From positions 34,179,955-34,239,954 of the forward strand of contig NC_087070.1 of NCBI RefSeq assembly GCF_963678635.1: a DNA stretch of 60,000 nt, read 5' to 3'. Of the stretch, positions 21,555 to 34,035 are shown piece by piece (within the stretch, counting starts at the first letter, position 1; every line of letters begins with the position of its first letter). Source of the DNA: Symsagittifera roscoffensis (lineage: Eukaryota > Xenacoelomorpha > Acoela > Convolutidae). The translations under genes and the position numbers were made by a program. Under the pieces are notes generated by a model. That model was not told the origin of the DNA, ran no database searches, and was given only the letters and a program-made list of their open reading frames with translations.

Positions 21555-23365
21555 TATCCTCATTTTCCTCATTTCACTCAAAATTCAGAACCAAAAGATT
21601 GGATTTGCTGAAAATTGCCTCAACTATCATGCTATGCTTTTTAAATTCTGCTCTTAGTTTTTCGATCACTTGAACCAAAATCTATAAATACACATAATAA
21701 ATTTTTCAAGGATAAAAAAATCAATCCTATTTTTGTAGAAGCAGTTCAGGTGGACAAGTGAGAGTGCAATACTAGCGAGTGGGGGGGGGTAGTTTTTTTG
21801 GGGTATTTTGGATAGGTGCTGTACCCAGCTTGTATCGACCTATTAGTCCCATCCCATTTCTGAAATATATGGCGGGGAGTATTTTCTATCCATTTTTCCA
21901 ATACCTGTTCTATCATATAACCGCTAAAGAGCATTTAACTCAGTGATTTAATAGACCATTTTAGCCGAAAATTTTTATTTTATACTAATCAAAAGAAAGA
22001 CCAATGTTCTACCTTACAGTCAAAATTGGAAAGAAAAGAGTTGTTTTGAAAAAGAAAAATAATTATTTGGTGCTGCATATTTATTTTTGGCTGCGTTCTA
22101 CTCGGTCTTTTTTTGTGTTCATCTTTTGTATCCTTGAAAACCTGCGTTGCTTTAAGATTTATTGATGTTTTTTTTCCGCGGTGAGTTTCTTAACTTTTAA
22201 AATCTAACAAAGGACCAAAATTCTATCGACTTCAAAGTTTTTCTGCCACTTTTCCTTGGTCAAATTTTTTTCATGCTGTTAAATTGCGTTAGAAAAACGG
22301 GGAAAAAAGGATTTTATCTCAATTTAGGAATAGTTTCTACTTCGACTTCGACCTGTTGGTTTTTGCAGTCATATTTTAGTGCCGCCTTCTTCATGTAGAA
22401 TTTGGTCCAACAAGTAAGCCCCATCTAAAATGGCTTGAGGGCAGTCAATCCAGCAATTTACCCTTTTAAAATTACCATCCGAGAATTTTCATACTTTTCT
22501 GTTGCCACCAATTCTTACCATGAACACTTGCAAAAAAAAGTTAGACAGTCAATATGGGAATACTGCTGATTAAGCGCACTATTCCGTACCGGAGTTTATA
22601 ACTAGTTAACTGGAAATAGCTGGATAAATTTGGATTTCACTCTCCAACTCGGGCTTTCATCTGGAATTTTCAATCAGGGCTTCATTGCAGCAGCTCGTTT
22701 AATCGCAACTTATTCCTCTGTTTTTTATTCTCTTGGCGGTTGAAACGCCGAAAGGTAATTCTGACTTGGCATTCGCCTTTTAATTCTCAATGTGTAAAAG
22801 TGCGAAGAGATTAACAGAGACAAAAATGGATTTTTCTCTTCAACTTTGTGGAATTTTGCCTTCTAAATACAACTTCAACGTGCAAAACAAAGATTGAAAT
22901 GATGAAAAATTGACAAAAATGGTTGTATGGAGAAGATTAAATTACTCCCTTGAGTATTATTGTCATTTGTCATTATTTGATACCATATAGAAGCTGTGGT
23001 AAAAGGATTATTAAAAAATAATTTGAAACATATTACGAATCAGACTTAAGAGCAGAAGACTGTAACAACAAATTTATATACGGTTTCTTTTGCAAAAAAG
23101 GGATGCGCATATTAGAAAAAAATGTTATGTTTTCCATTATTTAGTTGATTTTGGTGTTCCGTTTTGCCTTGCCCGCAATTTGATTCAATTTAGAGAAACC
23201 TGCAGCGCATGTTACATCTTATTGTTATTATTATTTCGGACCCGCCTCCCGCAAAATTCACTTCTTCCGTCCATATTAGGTTTGTATTTACAGTTATACT
23301 TGAGCAATTGTGCATAAACCCAAGTTAAAAGCAACCGTACATGATCAAAGCAGATAAACCAGGGC

Positions 23366-23480
23366 GTTCAACAGTGCCGAAGCTCAACAGTGCCGAAAAT
23401 GAAAAAGTATTCAACAGTGCCCAAAATCATCCATTTTTGCCACTGTTGAACACTTCCTCATTTTTGGCACTGTTGCACTG
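23366..23480. repeat. Palindromic CAACAGTGCC cluster
   Basis: Three forward CAACAGTGCC units followed by GCCACTGTTGAAC and GGCACTGTTG in reverse, so the 115 bp can fold on itself. It resembles a tiny MITE or foldback element. The younger copy at 40202-40316 differs at three positions. Confidence 0.7.
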
Positions 23481-23901
23481 CTCCAGATAAAACAGCTACT
23501 TTTGTTGAAATTCCTTTTTTAAACCTGGAGGGTTCTCATAATGGAGGGACGAATGAAGGAAAACTTATAACCAAACAAAATGGTTAGAAGTTCCTTTTGA
23601 CGGAATGACTGTTGCACAAACCGAAATCAATACTAACAGAAAATGAGTTAAATCAGGACAGTCAAGTTTTGCTGTACAATTTTTGCAGATATACACGACT
23701 TTTTTGGTTTTGTTTTCAAAAACGGTTTAAGTATTTTTTTCAATACCCAATTTCAATTTTGCATTGTTTGAAATTCATGTATCTGTTTTTTTTTAATCGG
23801 TCAATATTAATTGTAATGGCCTGGATTTATTCGCTTTCTTTAAGATTTTCGCAATTCTTTTGAGGCTTTCGAAAACTCAATTCTGATTTGAGTATTCAAA
23901 A

Positions 23902-23953
23902 CAGGCCTTCGTAACAGGCCCTTTCGGAACAGGTCCTTTCGAAACACGCCTTC
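23902..23953. repeat. Short imperfect tandem repeat
   Basis: Four units of about 13-15 bp of the type AACAGGCCCTTTCG. The same array is in copy 2, near 40737-40790. Confidence 0.65.
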
Positions 23954-24466
23954 GTTCTACATTTTTTTTGAAATTTTACTGTAATTGAGTTTAACTATTT
24001 TAAACTTTTTTGAATTTTACTTTTCTTGAGTTTAACTATATTATGCAATTAGTGGTATAACTAGTGGTTTCTCAAAAAAAATCTTTGTATATAAAAAAAT
24101 TGTTTCAGTTTTTTTAAATGATGAATGCCAGAATAGTTTTTAAAATAGGAACGAAAAAAAAAAATACCCGGGCTTAGTCTGTGCTTTTATGTTCAGACTT
24201 TATGAGTCTGAATCGATCCGCGTTGGGACCTTAAATCTTTGAACAAAATCGAGTTCTAGACTTGTTCATTTCCTACTACTGGTATAATCCCCATCCACAT
24301 GCTTCTTAAAATATTTAAAGAGTCTTGATAAAACAATTTTTTGTTTATCAGTCCGTTAGTTGCTCCAGTGAGTGAAACATCATTTTTGTATGCACCATTT
24401 CAAATGTTTAAGTAAGTATAAAAACTTACAAATCCGTTTATATTTTAGCACCGTGTGATTTGGATT

Positions 24467-25178
24467 TCATATTTCACTTTGACTGTCAAGACGTTCCCAT
24501 TTAAGACCTAATAACATACTGTCCACAGTAAACGGTTTTGCCTGTAGTATCTTGTCATCTTTTTTGAGTTGTCTTATTTGTGCTTGAGCTGTGTTATGTC
24601 CACACAGTTCAACCAACTCTTGTTGTCTTTTGATTGCTTCTCTCACGTATGCCTGGGGTGAAGTTTTTTTCCCTTCGTTTTCTGTGTAGAAGAATGTCAA
24701 CGGCATTGCTCCTTCTCTGTCTGTCAGCATCATGAACCCGTTGTTGAATGTTGCGCACTGCTGTATGCTCCCACCACTTGCGGCAAGTACTTGTCCCAAT
24801 CCGTCATGTACCTCGAGCAGTACAATCTAAGCATAGTTACTAGTGTCCTGTTTTGCCTTTCCACCAGCCCATTCGTCTGTGGGGGATAGGTCGTTGAGTG
24901 GGCTTGAGCGATGTGGGATCTTTTCATCATTTCTTTTGTCGGATCCCCGACGAGGGCTTTCCAGTTGTTTGTTTGAAAGGTCATGGGACAACCATGTGCC
25001 TGATTAAGTGCGCGATTAAGTGAGCACAAACTTTTTCCGCTGACGCTGTTTGACACGGTAGTGCTTCTGCTAATTTCGTGAAGTGTTCTATGATTAACAG
25101 GATCTGATTATATCCCGTTTCTGTCAAGAGGATTTTTTGGATTTTTTGCACAACCTCGTTGAATTTCAAGCTTTCCAC
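24467..25178 (-). pseudogene. Integrase core and C-terminus, duplicate
   Basis: Copy of 7633-8344, with identical frames, the same frameshifts and the same Asn and Lys in place of the catalytic Asp residues; the Glu in VERQN is kept. Adds nothing functional, but shows that the lesions predate the 16.8-kb duplication. Confidence 0.85.
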
Positions 25179-25530
25179 CGACTTCAGTGGGAACTTCTTT
25201 TATCGGGTCCTTCATCTGCAGGCATGACAAGCATGCATTGATCCATCTCTCCCAAGCTTTCCTCACTCCAGGCCAATCAAACCGATTCAGTATTCTTTGT
25301 TGCACTTTGTCTATTCCCTGATGTCCCATTTGTTCGTGCAACCTGAACAGCATCTCTTTCTGATATAGCTGTGGTAGAATGTTGAGGTTGTTTTTGTAAA
25401 GCATTTTCTCATCATCTCTCCTCTTACAGGCCACCACGCCGTCAGCCGTATGATACAGTAGCCCCTTCCGTTCCTTGTATAACTGGATCAAGATCTTGTA
25501 GCTGTCCGTTTTTAGGTTCCCCTTATCCAT
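25108..25530 (-). pseudogene. Integrase H2C2 domain, duplicate
   Basis: Copy of 8274-8696 with one residue change near residue 23 (Glu to Gly; Gly is also found in the older copy at 16570). The zinc-binding motif is intact. Confidence 0.85.
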
Positions 25531-26196
25531 TTGGAGAGATGGCTCGACATTTTTTGTTTTTCTGTGCCCTCTAATTTGCCTTCACGTGTTACTTCAGTGC
25601 CATAAATTTTCCTGTCATCTCTCCCGGATTGTGGATGTCATCTCCCAATTTGACACACACTATCATGCTCAAGGTTTCCCTGTTGCTCTCGGCTATAGAT
25701 TCGTTCTTCAGTGCGCATTCATTCCACTCTCTTGCACATTTATCAACCACTCCCCAGACTCCTGATCTGCTTCGAGCTCCTCAGCTTCTTTTTTGAATGA
25801 CATTTCTTTTCCTTCTCAGTGTTGTCTGCGTGAGTTTCTCAGCAGAGACTAACGTCCGCGCCACTTCTTTTTTTTTCTAGTTCTTTGTCTACCGTCTGAC
25901 TATTTCTATTAGGCCCTACTTATGATGATCGCTGGTTCATCATTCTTCACGATCGTGTCTGCGGGCTCGTTGTCGGTCAGTTTCTGCAGTAATCTCCTCA
26001 GATCTTGTCCCACCACTGCTCTCCCTTTCTCGACTTCCTTTAGGTCATAACCTTTCACCTTTAACGTCTCAATGACTAGTTTTGAGCAAAAGTTCCACTG
26101 GCACCCCCGATTGCCTCCCTAGGATTTTTGTCTCCTGGTGTTCAGCAGTTAACTCAGGCTGATCCTCGAGTGGTTTCCCTGATTTATCGACACATC
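25531..26196 (-). pseudogene. Degenerate RNase H-integrase linker, duplicate
   Basis: Copy of most of 8697-9428, with the same stops and a few base differences. No domain is recognised. Confidence 0.5.
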
Positions 26197-26704
26197 TTAG
26201 GAGTGAAAAGCTGTTAGAAGTTTTCTTGTCCAGAAATGAAAATCCATCTTTTTTTCAGGCCTGTCAGCCTCGCTCTGCTCTTTTGTCTCGTAAAAATCCC
26301 TTTTTTTTCTCAAGCTGTCTGTTTGTTGGTGCTTGTCTCCGATCCTGTGCTCCTTTATCATATTGTAACCATCAAGACGCACTATCCATCTCCCGATGTA
26401 ACTTTGATCTATTGAGTATGTCTTTAGCCAAGGCAATGCTCTGTTATCCACCCGTAAATTGAATGGCTCGCTGCCCAGATATGCTCTGTACTTCTCTATA
26501 AAGGTGACCACCCCAAACATCTCCACCTTGGGCGCTTCATACTTCATCTCCGTGTGGCTCATGACTTTGCTCCCGTATGCCATTGGTCTCAAAGCGGTCT
26601 TGCCATTTCATTCCTTTTCTCTTTGCAGTATGCCAGAAATTGCAACCACTGAGCCGTCTGCTTCTAGGACGTACATTCCATTCTTTGTTGGCATACCCAA
26701 TAAC
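26197..26704 (-). pseudogene. RNase H domain, duplicate
   Basis: Copy of 9429-9870. The frame stays open further (131 codons, 26592 to 26197) than in copy 1, because the T-run near 26300 is one base shorter. The internal TGA (near 26608) is the same as at 9774-9776. Confidence 0.8.
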
Positions 26705-26892
26705 GGAGCCTCACACAACTATCGTTTTAATCTATGGAAGGACTAATTTGCTGCATTGTTCCAAGTAATTTTCTTGCCTGTATGTCTAATGAGTTGTTGC
26801 ATCGGGTATGCCTTGTCCGCGTAACCTTTGATAAATTCTCTATAATAGTTCGCGAAGACCAGAAAGCTCGTCAATTGATGCTCATTCTTCGG

Positions 26893-27514
26893 TTATTTCA
26901 AAGTCAATACTGCCTTAACTGCGTCTGGATCTGGTCTGATTACTTTATTGTCCACCATCCTTCGGAGGTACTTTATCGAGTACTTCAAGATTTCGCATTT
27001 CGACGGTTTGCATTTCAATCTTGCCCTTTTGATACTTGCAAACACTTCGTCCAATCGCTCGATGTTATCCTCAAGGGTTGATGTCGCTATCACCCCATTG
27101 TCCACATAACACATTACCAAGGTTCCATAATTCTTTGTTATTCTTGTTAGTGCTTGTGACATCAGTCTTTGGAATGTGGCTGTCGCACTGCATTGGCCGA
27201 ACGACATCATCTTCCATTGGAACAGTCCCAGCTCGCAAGCAAATCCCGTATTCTTCCTATCTTGTTTTCTAAGTAGTACCTGCCAGAAAGCCGATGCCAG
27301 ATCAAAAGTTGTGAAAAACTTTGCATCCCCCAATTTTGAAAGGCTTTCGTCTATTCTAGGGATGGGATAAGCATCCTTAACCGTGACGGATTTCAGATAT
27401 CGAATTTCACAACAAAACATAAATTGATTTATTTTCTTTTTAGACATCATTACTCCACACGCTCGCGGTGATTTGGATGGTTCTATCAGATCTTCAGGTA
27501 GAATTCGTGCATGG
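26893..27514 (-). pseudogene. Reverse transcriptase, duplicate, YVDN
   Basis: Copy of 10059-10680, frame identical over 185 codons; YVDN at 27096-27107. One silent or near-silent difference at 27226. Inactive for the same reasons. Confidence 0.9.
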
Positions 27515-28179
27515 AAATTGCTGAGATAGATATCGAAAGCAATGATTTAGTTGATCCAAATGCAGTCACTTCTTCATCGTCTTGGGATGATGAATAGGTA
27601 CTTCGAACGCGAAACAGTTAAAGATTGAGTTGATAAAATAGCTCAAAAAGACGTAAAACAAATAAAACTCTAAAATAATGTATTTGATTCAATTTAAATA
27701 CAAAAAAAGTTTCGCTGTAACTTTCCTCGATCCATACTACTGTCTGTTCAGACTTTGTATTCCTTAGTTGAGGATCAATAGAGTCAATTGCCATTGATAG
27801 AGCTGCTATTCCAAACTTTTTCATCTATTTTTTCACTAGCTTTCTCGGCATGTCAAAAAGGTGCATCGATATTTGAAATTTTTTCAAGTAGGAAAACAGA
27901 ATTTGAGAAAGAAAACTGTTATCTTGCTTTTCGGTAAAATTTTTTAAATTTTAGACAAAAACCGGATGGTTTGATATATGCCTGTAAGTTTTCATAGCAC
28001 CCCTTCTGTGTGGCAGTGTGAAAATCGCCATCTTCAGCTTATCTGGAAAACAGCATGATTTTTTGCGTCGCTTTTTAGAAATTTTTGTTGATTAGTTATT
28101 GAAGGCGTCCTTTAGTTTTTCAGGCGGTAAAGAGGAAAAACACATTGGCTTTGTTATGTTCAAAGCCAAAAGAATGTTC

Positions 28180-28454
28180 TTGTTCCGACTTTAGAAGAAA
28201 GTGAGGAGCATATATGCTCCGGGTGGTCTTTTTTTCATCTGGTGCTCGGGTGGTCCAACTGATTTTTAAAAATGTTAGTGCGTAAGGGTATCGATCCCGA
28301 AAACTGTGTATGTTCAAGCGAGTATGCTTGCACTAAATTTAAATGCGGATTGGGTGCAGGACCAATACTTTGATACTTCGTTTCAATACGCGAATTATTT
28401 ATGCATAGCGAATTATCCGCAATCATAATTGTTCCAAATTGAAATGAGGCAAGC
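28180..28454 (+). repeat. GTTCCGACTTT-family repeat, duplicate
   Basis: Copy of 11346-11620, including the 16-bp palindrome. Confidence 0.7.
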
Positions 28455-30135
28455 TATTTGGCCTATATATTCCATAAACAACTCAAACTTCAACACATTG
28501 ATATGATCAGCCTAAAACCCATAGATTGTCAATATTTTCTTTACCAAAAACCATTAGAGACTTATTCATCGGCAGTCGGATCACTCAGTTTTTTACCCTG
28601 ATACGAGCAGTCTTAATGCACTTGTAACCTGAGAGGAATTGATTAAAAAATGGCAGATTTTGTTCACCCTTTTGTTCATCCTTGTCTTTTAATTAGGTTT
28701 AACTTCTAACTGTCGCAAGGTGCTGAGACAACTAAATGCGCAAGAAACTTTTCAAAATCAATCGCCTAACTTTTGCTGGAAACAGTTTTGTTTTCTCACC
28801 CTACCGTATTTTTTTAATTAGCGCATCTTTTTCAATAAAACACACTAGTGTTTTTCGATTTTTTAAGACATAAAATTTGGGTATGATAATGAGTTTAAAA
28901 AAAGTCCAATCTTGTTATTCAATTTGTTCCTTTAAAGATTTGAGACAAAAACAGTTGTATAAAACTCAGGATTGGTAAGAAACATTTTAAGAATCTGTTT
29001 TGCCCGTTTTGTTGGTTTTTGCTGCCATTTTGGAACACGCATCAGTCGTTTAAAAAGTCCATTGAAGGCTAGGAAGAATATTGTAAAAAAAAGCAAAACA
29101 CTTTTTTTTAAATTTTAGCTTCCTAAATCAAATAAATTTAGTGATAATTTTTTTAACAAAACCACTTGTCATTTTTAGGAGGTTTTTACAAAATTTCGGC
29201 TGGCAAACCAACTATTTGTTTACGGGTTTTTATCTGTTGCATGAATGAACCGAGCGGGCCAAAACATAAACCATTCAATAATATTCAGAGTATATAACCT
29301 AGCCGAAAGTCACATCATATGAATGACATTTGCATATTTTTTAAACTATTACAACTTGTTCATAACTATTACATAACAATTACGAATTATAGTTGATATA
29401 GAGACGATAAAAATCGATAACCCAAGGTGGTCGGTACTTGAGTCGAACTGGGTAGATACATGTGTGAACTATATTTTGGGTTGGTGTTATGGTAGCTGGT
29501 TAATATTTTCGCTGGTTGATAAATCACCGTTTCCTATTTTTAAGTCGGTAACTTCCAGACTTTAATGAACCAAATATGATGCCAGATGTTGAAAATTCGA
29601 AAGAGGTGGAGAATTTTACTTCCCCTGTGACCCGAATTTACCTTCATTGTAAAGCGCCATTTTACATTTTGTCTGCAGCGGATGAAATTGAACGTTAATG
29701 ACTTGTCTGGGATTTCTCGAAGGTCTGGGACTTCTGGAACGAAAACTATCAGATTAAAAAATTCCGATTGGTGTTTTTTCTAATTGAACTTAGAAAAAGT
29801 AGTGCTGGAAATTTTTATGGCTCAGAAACGAAATGCAACATTTCGACCCTGAAAATTCATATTCCTAAAGCCTTGAGATGGACTAGTTTGGGCTCTGACT
29901 TTCAATTTTTTCTTTTCAGTTTTTAATCTTGCTTAATGCATAAGTTCATTGATACTTCTTAAATCCCATCCAAAGCTTCAATCAAAAACTTCAATTTCCA
30001 CTCTAAGAATCTGAATCCTTGTACTTTTTATTTACAAAACTTTTGCATGACTCAATTTTATGATGACCAAAACGTAGTTTTTATACAACAATCCAAATTT
30101 ACTAACGGCCATCAAAAAAAAAAGATTTCCGGATT

Positions 30136-30550
30136 CACCTGCGGATTTAGGAGGACGGGGGCGTAGTTTTCCTACTCTTTAGGGATTCGACCCCCTTTCG
30201 ACCCAAAGGGTCGCACCTTTGAACTATTTTGAGCTACCCATTTTTGTCTTAGTGACACTAACATTTTTTTAAAGGCGCCTTTGGCGCCAAATGTACTAAT
30301 TTTGAGGGGGAGCGCGTGCCAAAAACGAAATTTTTTGGTCAAAAATTTCAAAAAAAAATTGGCTAAAACGCCTTTTTCGAAGACTGTTTTCAAAAATTTG
30401 CCTATAGCGCAGAAAATTTGATAAAGATGGGGCCTTTGTTATGATTTGGGAGAGCTGAGAACATCAATTTGGTCGACGGTAGAAAAAAGTCCTCCAATTT
30501 TTTTTTGAAAATCCGACCCCCCTATCGAGAAAATCCTAGATCTGCCCCTG
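30136..30550. mobile_element. hAT-like MITE, duplicate
   Basis: Copy of 13302-13716, with the same eroded left end and the GACCCAAAGGGTC hairpin. Confidence 0.82.
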
Positions 30551-31216
30551 TATCCTCATTTTCCTCATTTCACTCGAAATTCAGAACCAAAAAATTGGAT
30601 TTGCTGAAGATTGCCTCAACTATCATGCTATGCTTTTTAAATTCTGCTCTTCGTTTTTCGATTACTTGAACCAAAATCTATAAATACACATTATAAATTT
30701 TTCAAGGATAAAAAAATCAATCCTATTTTTGTGGAAGCAGTTCAGGTGGACAAGTGAGAGTGCAATACTAGCGAATGGGGGGGTAGGATTTTTTTAGGTA
30801 TTTTAGATAGGTGCTGTACCCCGCTTGTATCGACCTGTTAGTCCCATCCCATTTCTGAAATAAATGGCGGGGAGTATTTTCTATCCATTTTTCCAATACC
30901 TGTTTTATCATTTAACCGCTACAGAAAATTTAACCTAGTGATTTAATAGACCATTTTAGCCAAAAGTTTTTATTTTATAATATTCAAAAGAAAGACCAAT
31001 GTTCTACCTTATAGTCAAAATTGGAGATAAAAGAGTTGTTTTGAAAAAGAAAAATAATTATTTGGTGCTGTATATATATTTTGGTGCTGCGTTCTACTCG
31101 GTCTTTTTTTTGCGTTCATGTTTTGTATCATAGAAAACCTGCGTTGCTTTAATATTTATTGATGTTTTTTTCCGCGGTGAGTTTGTTAACTTTTAAAACC
31201 TAACAAAGGACATCAA

Positions 31217-32743
31217 GCAACATCTAACAACCTCATGTTCAGGATACTGTTCCTCTGGACCTCCCGTATCACTCCAGGGACTCTTTCGTTCATCCCATTC
31301 TTGTCCTGCATCATATTCTACGGCACCGTGCAGATCGTTAGTATCGTAGGATCCAAGTAGATCCTCGCCTCCTGCAATAGGCAGCTCACCTTTTCCGGCA
31401 ACTTTGTCATCTTCCTCGACTCGCCTCTAGAAACGTCATTCGTGCCCATCATCATGGTGACTGTGTGTTTTTTGCTCACCTGCAGCATCTCCAGGGAAAC
31501 CAATATTTGAGACACCGCCGCGCCTGAGAAACTCAAGACACCCATCTGCCAGTGTGCTCGGATTCTTGTGAGAACCCTGACGAGAACGTCCCCTATTATC
31601 AAGTGAACTGCGCCCTCAGGTGTCCTAAGTTTGGTCAAGTAATCCACCCAGGCCGCTTCGTTGACGACCGCCCTACTTTTGCACTGGGCTTTTGTCCAGT
31701 CCTTTTTGGGGTGTCAGTGATACTTTCCCTCAATGATCCTCTCGTAGTTCGAGATAATTGCTTGTCTCACCGGTTGCTTTCTCCATGTGTGCGGCTGCCC
31801 TTCCCATGCGGAGATTTCAGGGGTTCTCGGCTAGAGTCTATCTTGTAACTCTTTCAGACGCGAAGTTCCGGCGCTAGCCTGGCTACCACTAGTCGAGCTG
31901 GTCGTCAGGCCAGGTAGTGCCACATCCACTGCCAGCGGCTTGAATCGGCTCACCTCCAGATCTCTCGAGGAAGGCGTGGGCTTTGGAGGGTTCCACGTCT
32001 CTAGATTCTCGCTCATCTGTTCTTGAGCTACCCGATCGAGATTGAAGCGACCACTCGCCCTGGGTGTTTCGTCTACTTCCATCTTCAATTTCGGTCTTGA
32101 TCGAGCCATCAGAGGTTCAACCGGCGTCCTCGTTTTTCGCTCCTTGCTGCTCCCAACCTCTTGTTGCCGCCTCTGCAGTGGCTCAAGTTCTGACTTCAGC
32201 TGGTCGCGGTTTGCCGGTGTCTATTGCACTTTCTGGGTCTGTTCTAGCTCGGCCGTCAAAAAGTCCCTCTCAAGTACGGCTTGTTCACTATCCCGATTGA
32301 CTTGATCCCCTTCGCCCTGGGTGTTTTCCAATTCTCTTCTCACTCTGTTGGTGTCCGGATATGCGCCCTAAGTTTGCTGAGCGCGCATAATTGACTAGGG
32401 TTTGCTGCTAACCGGGACCCCCGTCCTCGTCGGCACCATATTCCGTGGTGTTGCTCAAGCCAGGATTTCTCGCCAAGCCAAATCCTATCAGGCCTCCGTC
32501 GATGATCCATGACCGCCATCCGGTCTTTTCTTGGTTTGATATTCCATCCAAAGTGTAGCCCACCATCAGCACCGCTTCCATTGCTGGTTGCGTGCCTTCT
32601 CCTTGTGACTCCAGCTGCAAGATGGCGTTCAAAATCACCGCCATCCTCTCGTCCACCTGAGAATGATCCAGACGCCTGTACAACTGGTCAAGTGTGGTCT
32701 TCTTCAGTGCCGCTGGTATTGATTTCCAGAAGCGATTGGCCAT
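31217..32743 (-). pseudogene. ORF1 copy 2, duplicate (SGNH Ser lost)
   Basis: Copy of 14383-15909: N-terminus 32408-32743, linker 31831-32109, SGNH blocks I and III 31318-31647. GDV replaces GDS, block V is absent, and the same three stops are present. Only a handful of substitutions separate it from its source. Confidence 0.75.
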
Positions 32744-33042
32744 TTTTTAAGGTTGCAGATTTCTCAAGAAAGTATCAAACCAGATAAATACTCAAGAAAG
32801 TACCGTACCAGATTAATAATCTAGAAAATACCAAGAAATTCCGCAGTACAGCGTGAATGGTTAGATCCCCACTGATACTCTTGTTTGTTAATTTTGGGGG
32901 TCTAAGTTTGTTTCTTTTCGATTATTCATCAACTTAAATCTTTGAACAAAATCGAGTTCTAGACTTGTTCATTTCCTACTACTGGTATAATCCCCATCCA
33001 CATGCTTCTTAAAATATTTAAAGAGTCTTGATAAAACAATTT
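32744..33042 (-). promoter_or_regulatory. LTR/leader-like spacer, duplicate
   Basis: Copy of 15910-16208, again identical over about 300 bp to 7205-7504 apart from the deletion joint. Confidence 0.5.
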
Positions 33043-33404
33043 TTTTCGTGGAACTTCAGTGGGAACTTCTTTTTTCTCGGGTCCTTCATCTGCAGGCAGG
33101 ACAAGCATGCATTGATCCATCTCTCCCAAGCTTTCCTCACTCCAGGCCAATCAAACCGATTCAGTATTCTTTGTTGCATTTTGTCTATTCCCTGATGTCC
33201 CATTTGTTCGTGCAACCTGAACAGCATCTCTTTCTGATATAGCTGTGGTAGAATGTTGAGGTTGTTTTTGTAAAGCATTTTCTCATCATCTCTCCTCTTA
33301 CAGGCCACCACGCCGTCAGCCGTATGATACAGTAGCCCCTTCCGTTCCTTGTATAACTGGATCAAGATCTTGTAGCTGTCTGTTTTTAGATTCCCCTTAT
33401 CCAT
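33018..33404 (-). pseudogene. Integrase H2C2 fragment with core deleted, duplicate
   Basis: Copy of 16184-16570 with the same deletion joint; one Lys-to-Glu change near the joint. No catalytic core. Confidence 0.82.
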
Positions 33405-34035
33405 TTGGAGAGATGGCTCGATATTTTTTGTTTTTCTGTGCCCTCTAATTTGCCTTCACGTGTTACTTCAGTGCCGTAAATTGTCCTGTCATCTCTCCCG
33501 GATTGTGGATGTCATCTCCCAATTTGACACACACTATCATGCTCAAGGTTTCACTGTTGCTCTCCGGCTATAGATTCGTTCTTAAGTGCGCATTCATTCC
33601 ACTCTCTTGCACATTTATCAACCACTCCCCAGACTCCTGATCTGCTTCGAGCTCTTCAGCCTCTTTTTTGAATGACATTTCTTTTCCTTCTCAGTGTAGT
33701 CTGCGTGAGTTTCTCAGCAGAGACTAACGTCCGCACCACTTCTTTATTTTCTAGTTCTTTGTCTACCGCCTGACTATTTCCATTAGGCCCTACTTTTGTC
33801 TTTTACTTATCATGATTGCTGGTTCATCATTCTTCACGTTCGTGTCCGCGGGCTCGTTGTCGGCCAGTTTCTGCAGTAATCTCCTCAGATCTTGTCCCAC
33901 CACTGCTCTCCCTTTCTCGACTTCTTTTAGGTCATAACTTTTCACCTTTAACGTCTCAAAGACTAGTTTTGAGCAAAAGTTCCACTGGCACGCCCGATTG
34001 CCTCCCAAGGATTTTTGTCTCCTGGTGTTCAGCAG
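33405..34035 (-). pseudogene. Degenerate linker, duplicate
   Basis: Copy of 16571-17201; the 72-codon open piece is at 33790-34008 with two residue changes. Confidence 0.5.

Larger units (their letters stand above)
18660..22215. other. AT-rich non-coding region (sub-unit 2)
   Basis: Homologue of 10771-14377, with a repeat-family member at 19234-19511 and a MITE at 21135-21554. About 180 bp at 19590-19770 is specific to this sub-unit. No gene is supported; the short minus frame at 20536-20748 is broken in the sister copy. Confidence 0.8.
7397..24230. repeat. 16.8-kb tandem duplication, copy 1
   Basis: A 16834-bp unit repeated head to tail at 24231-41121. Copy 1 ends ...GGGACC and copy 2 starts TTAAATCTTTG; the unit begins at the same TTAAATCTTTG at 7397. 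Line-by-line comparison shows long identical stretches with few substitutions, so the event is recent, or the two copies are alleles joined in assembly. It contains two older sub-units (pol-noncoding and ORF1-pol-noncoding). Confidence 0.93.
22216..24230. other. AT-rich DNA beyond the old duplication
   Basis: Two kilobases not present in sub-unit 1; probably the original flank of the retroelement locus. It contains a CAACAGTGCC palindrome cluster (23366-23480), a short imperfect tandem repeat (23902-23953) and a hairpin TTCAGACT-TTATG-AGTCTGAA (24192-24212) close to the duplication edge. Short frames such as 23090-23317 and 23612-23863 have no supporting features. Confidence 0.7.
27605..31211. 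other. AT-rich non-coding region, duplicate
   Basis: Copy of 10771-14377, with the repeat-family member at 28180-28454 and the MITE at 30136-30550. Few substitutions. No gene is supported. Confidence 0.8.

Noticed and set aside
23612-23863. Plus-strand 83-codon ORF, aromatic-rich
   Set aside because: AT-rich composition alone explains the Phe/Tyr/Leu content; no conservation beyond the recent duplicate.
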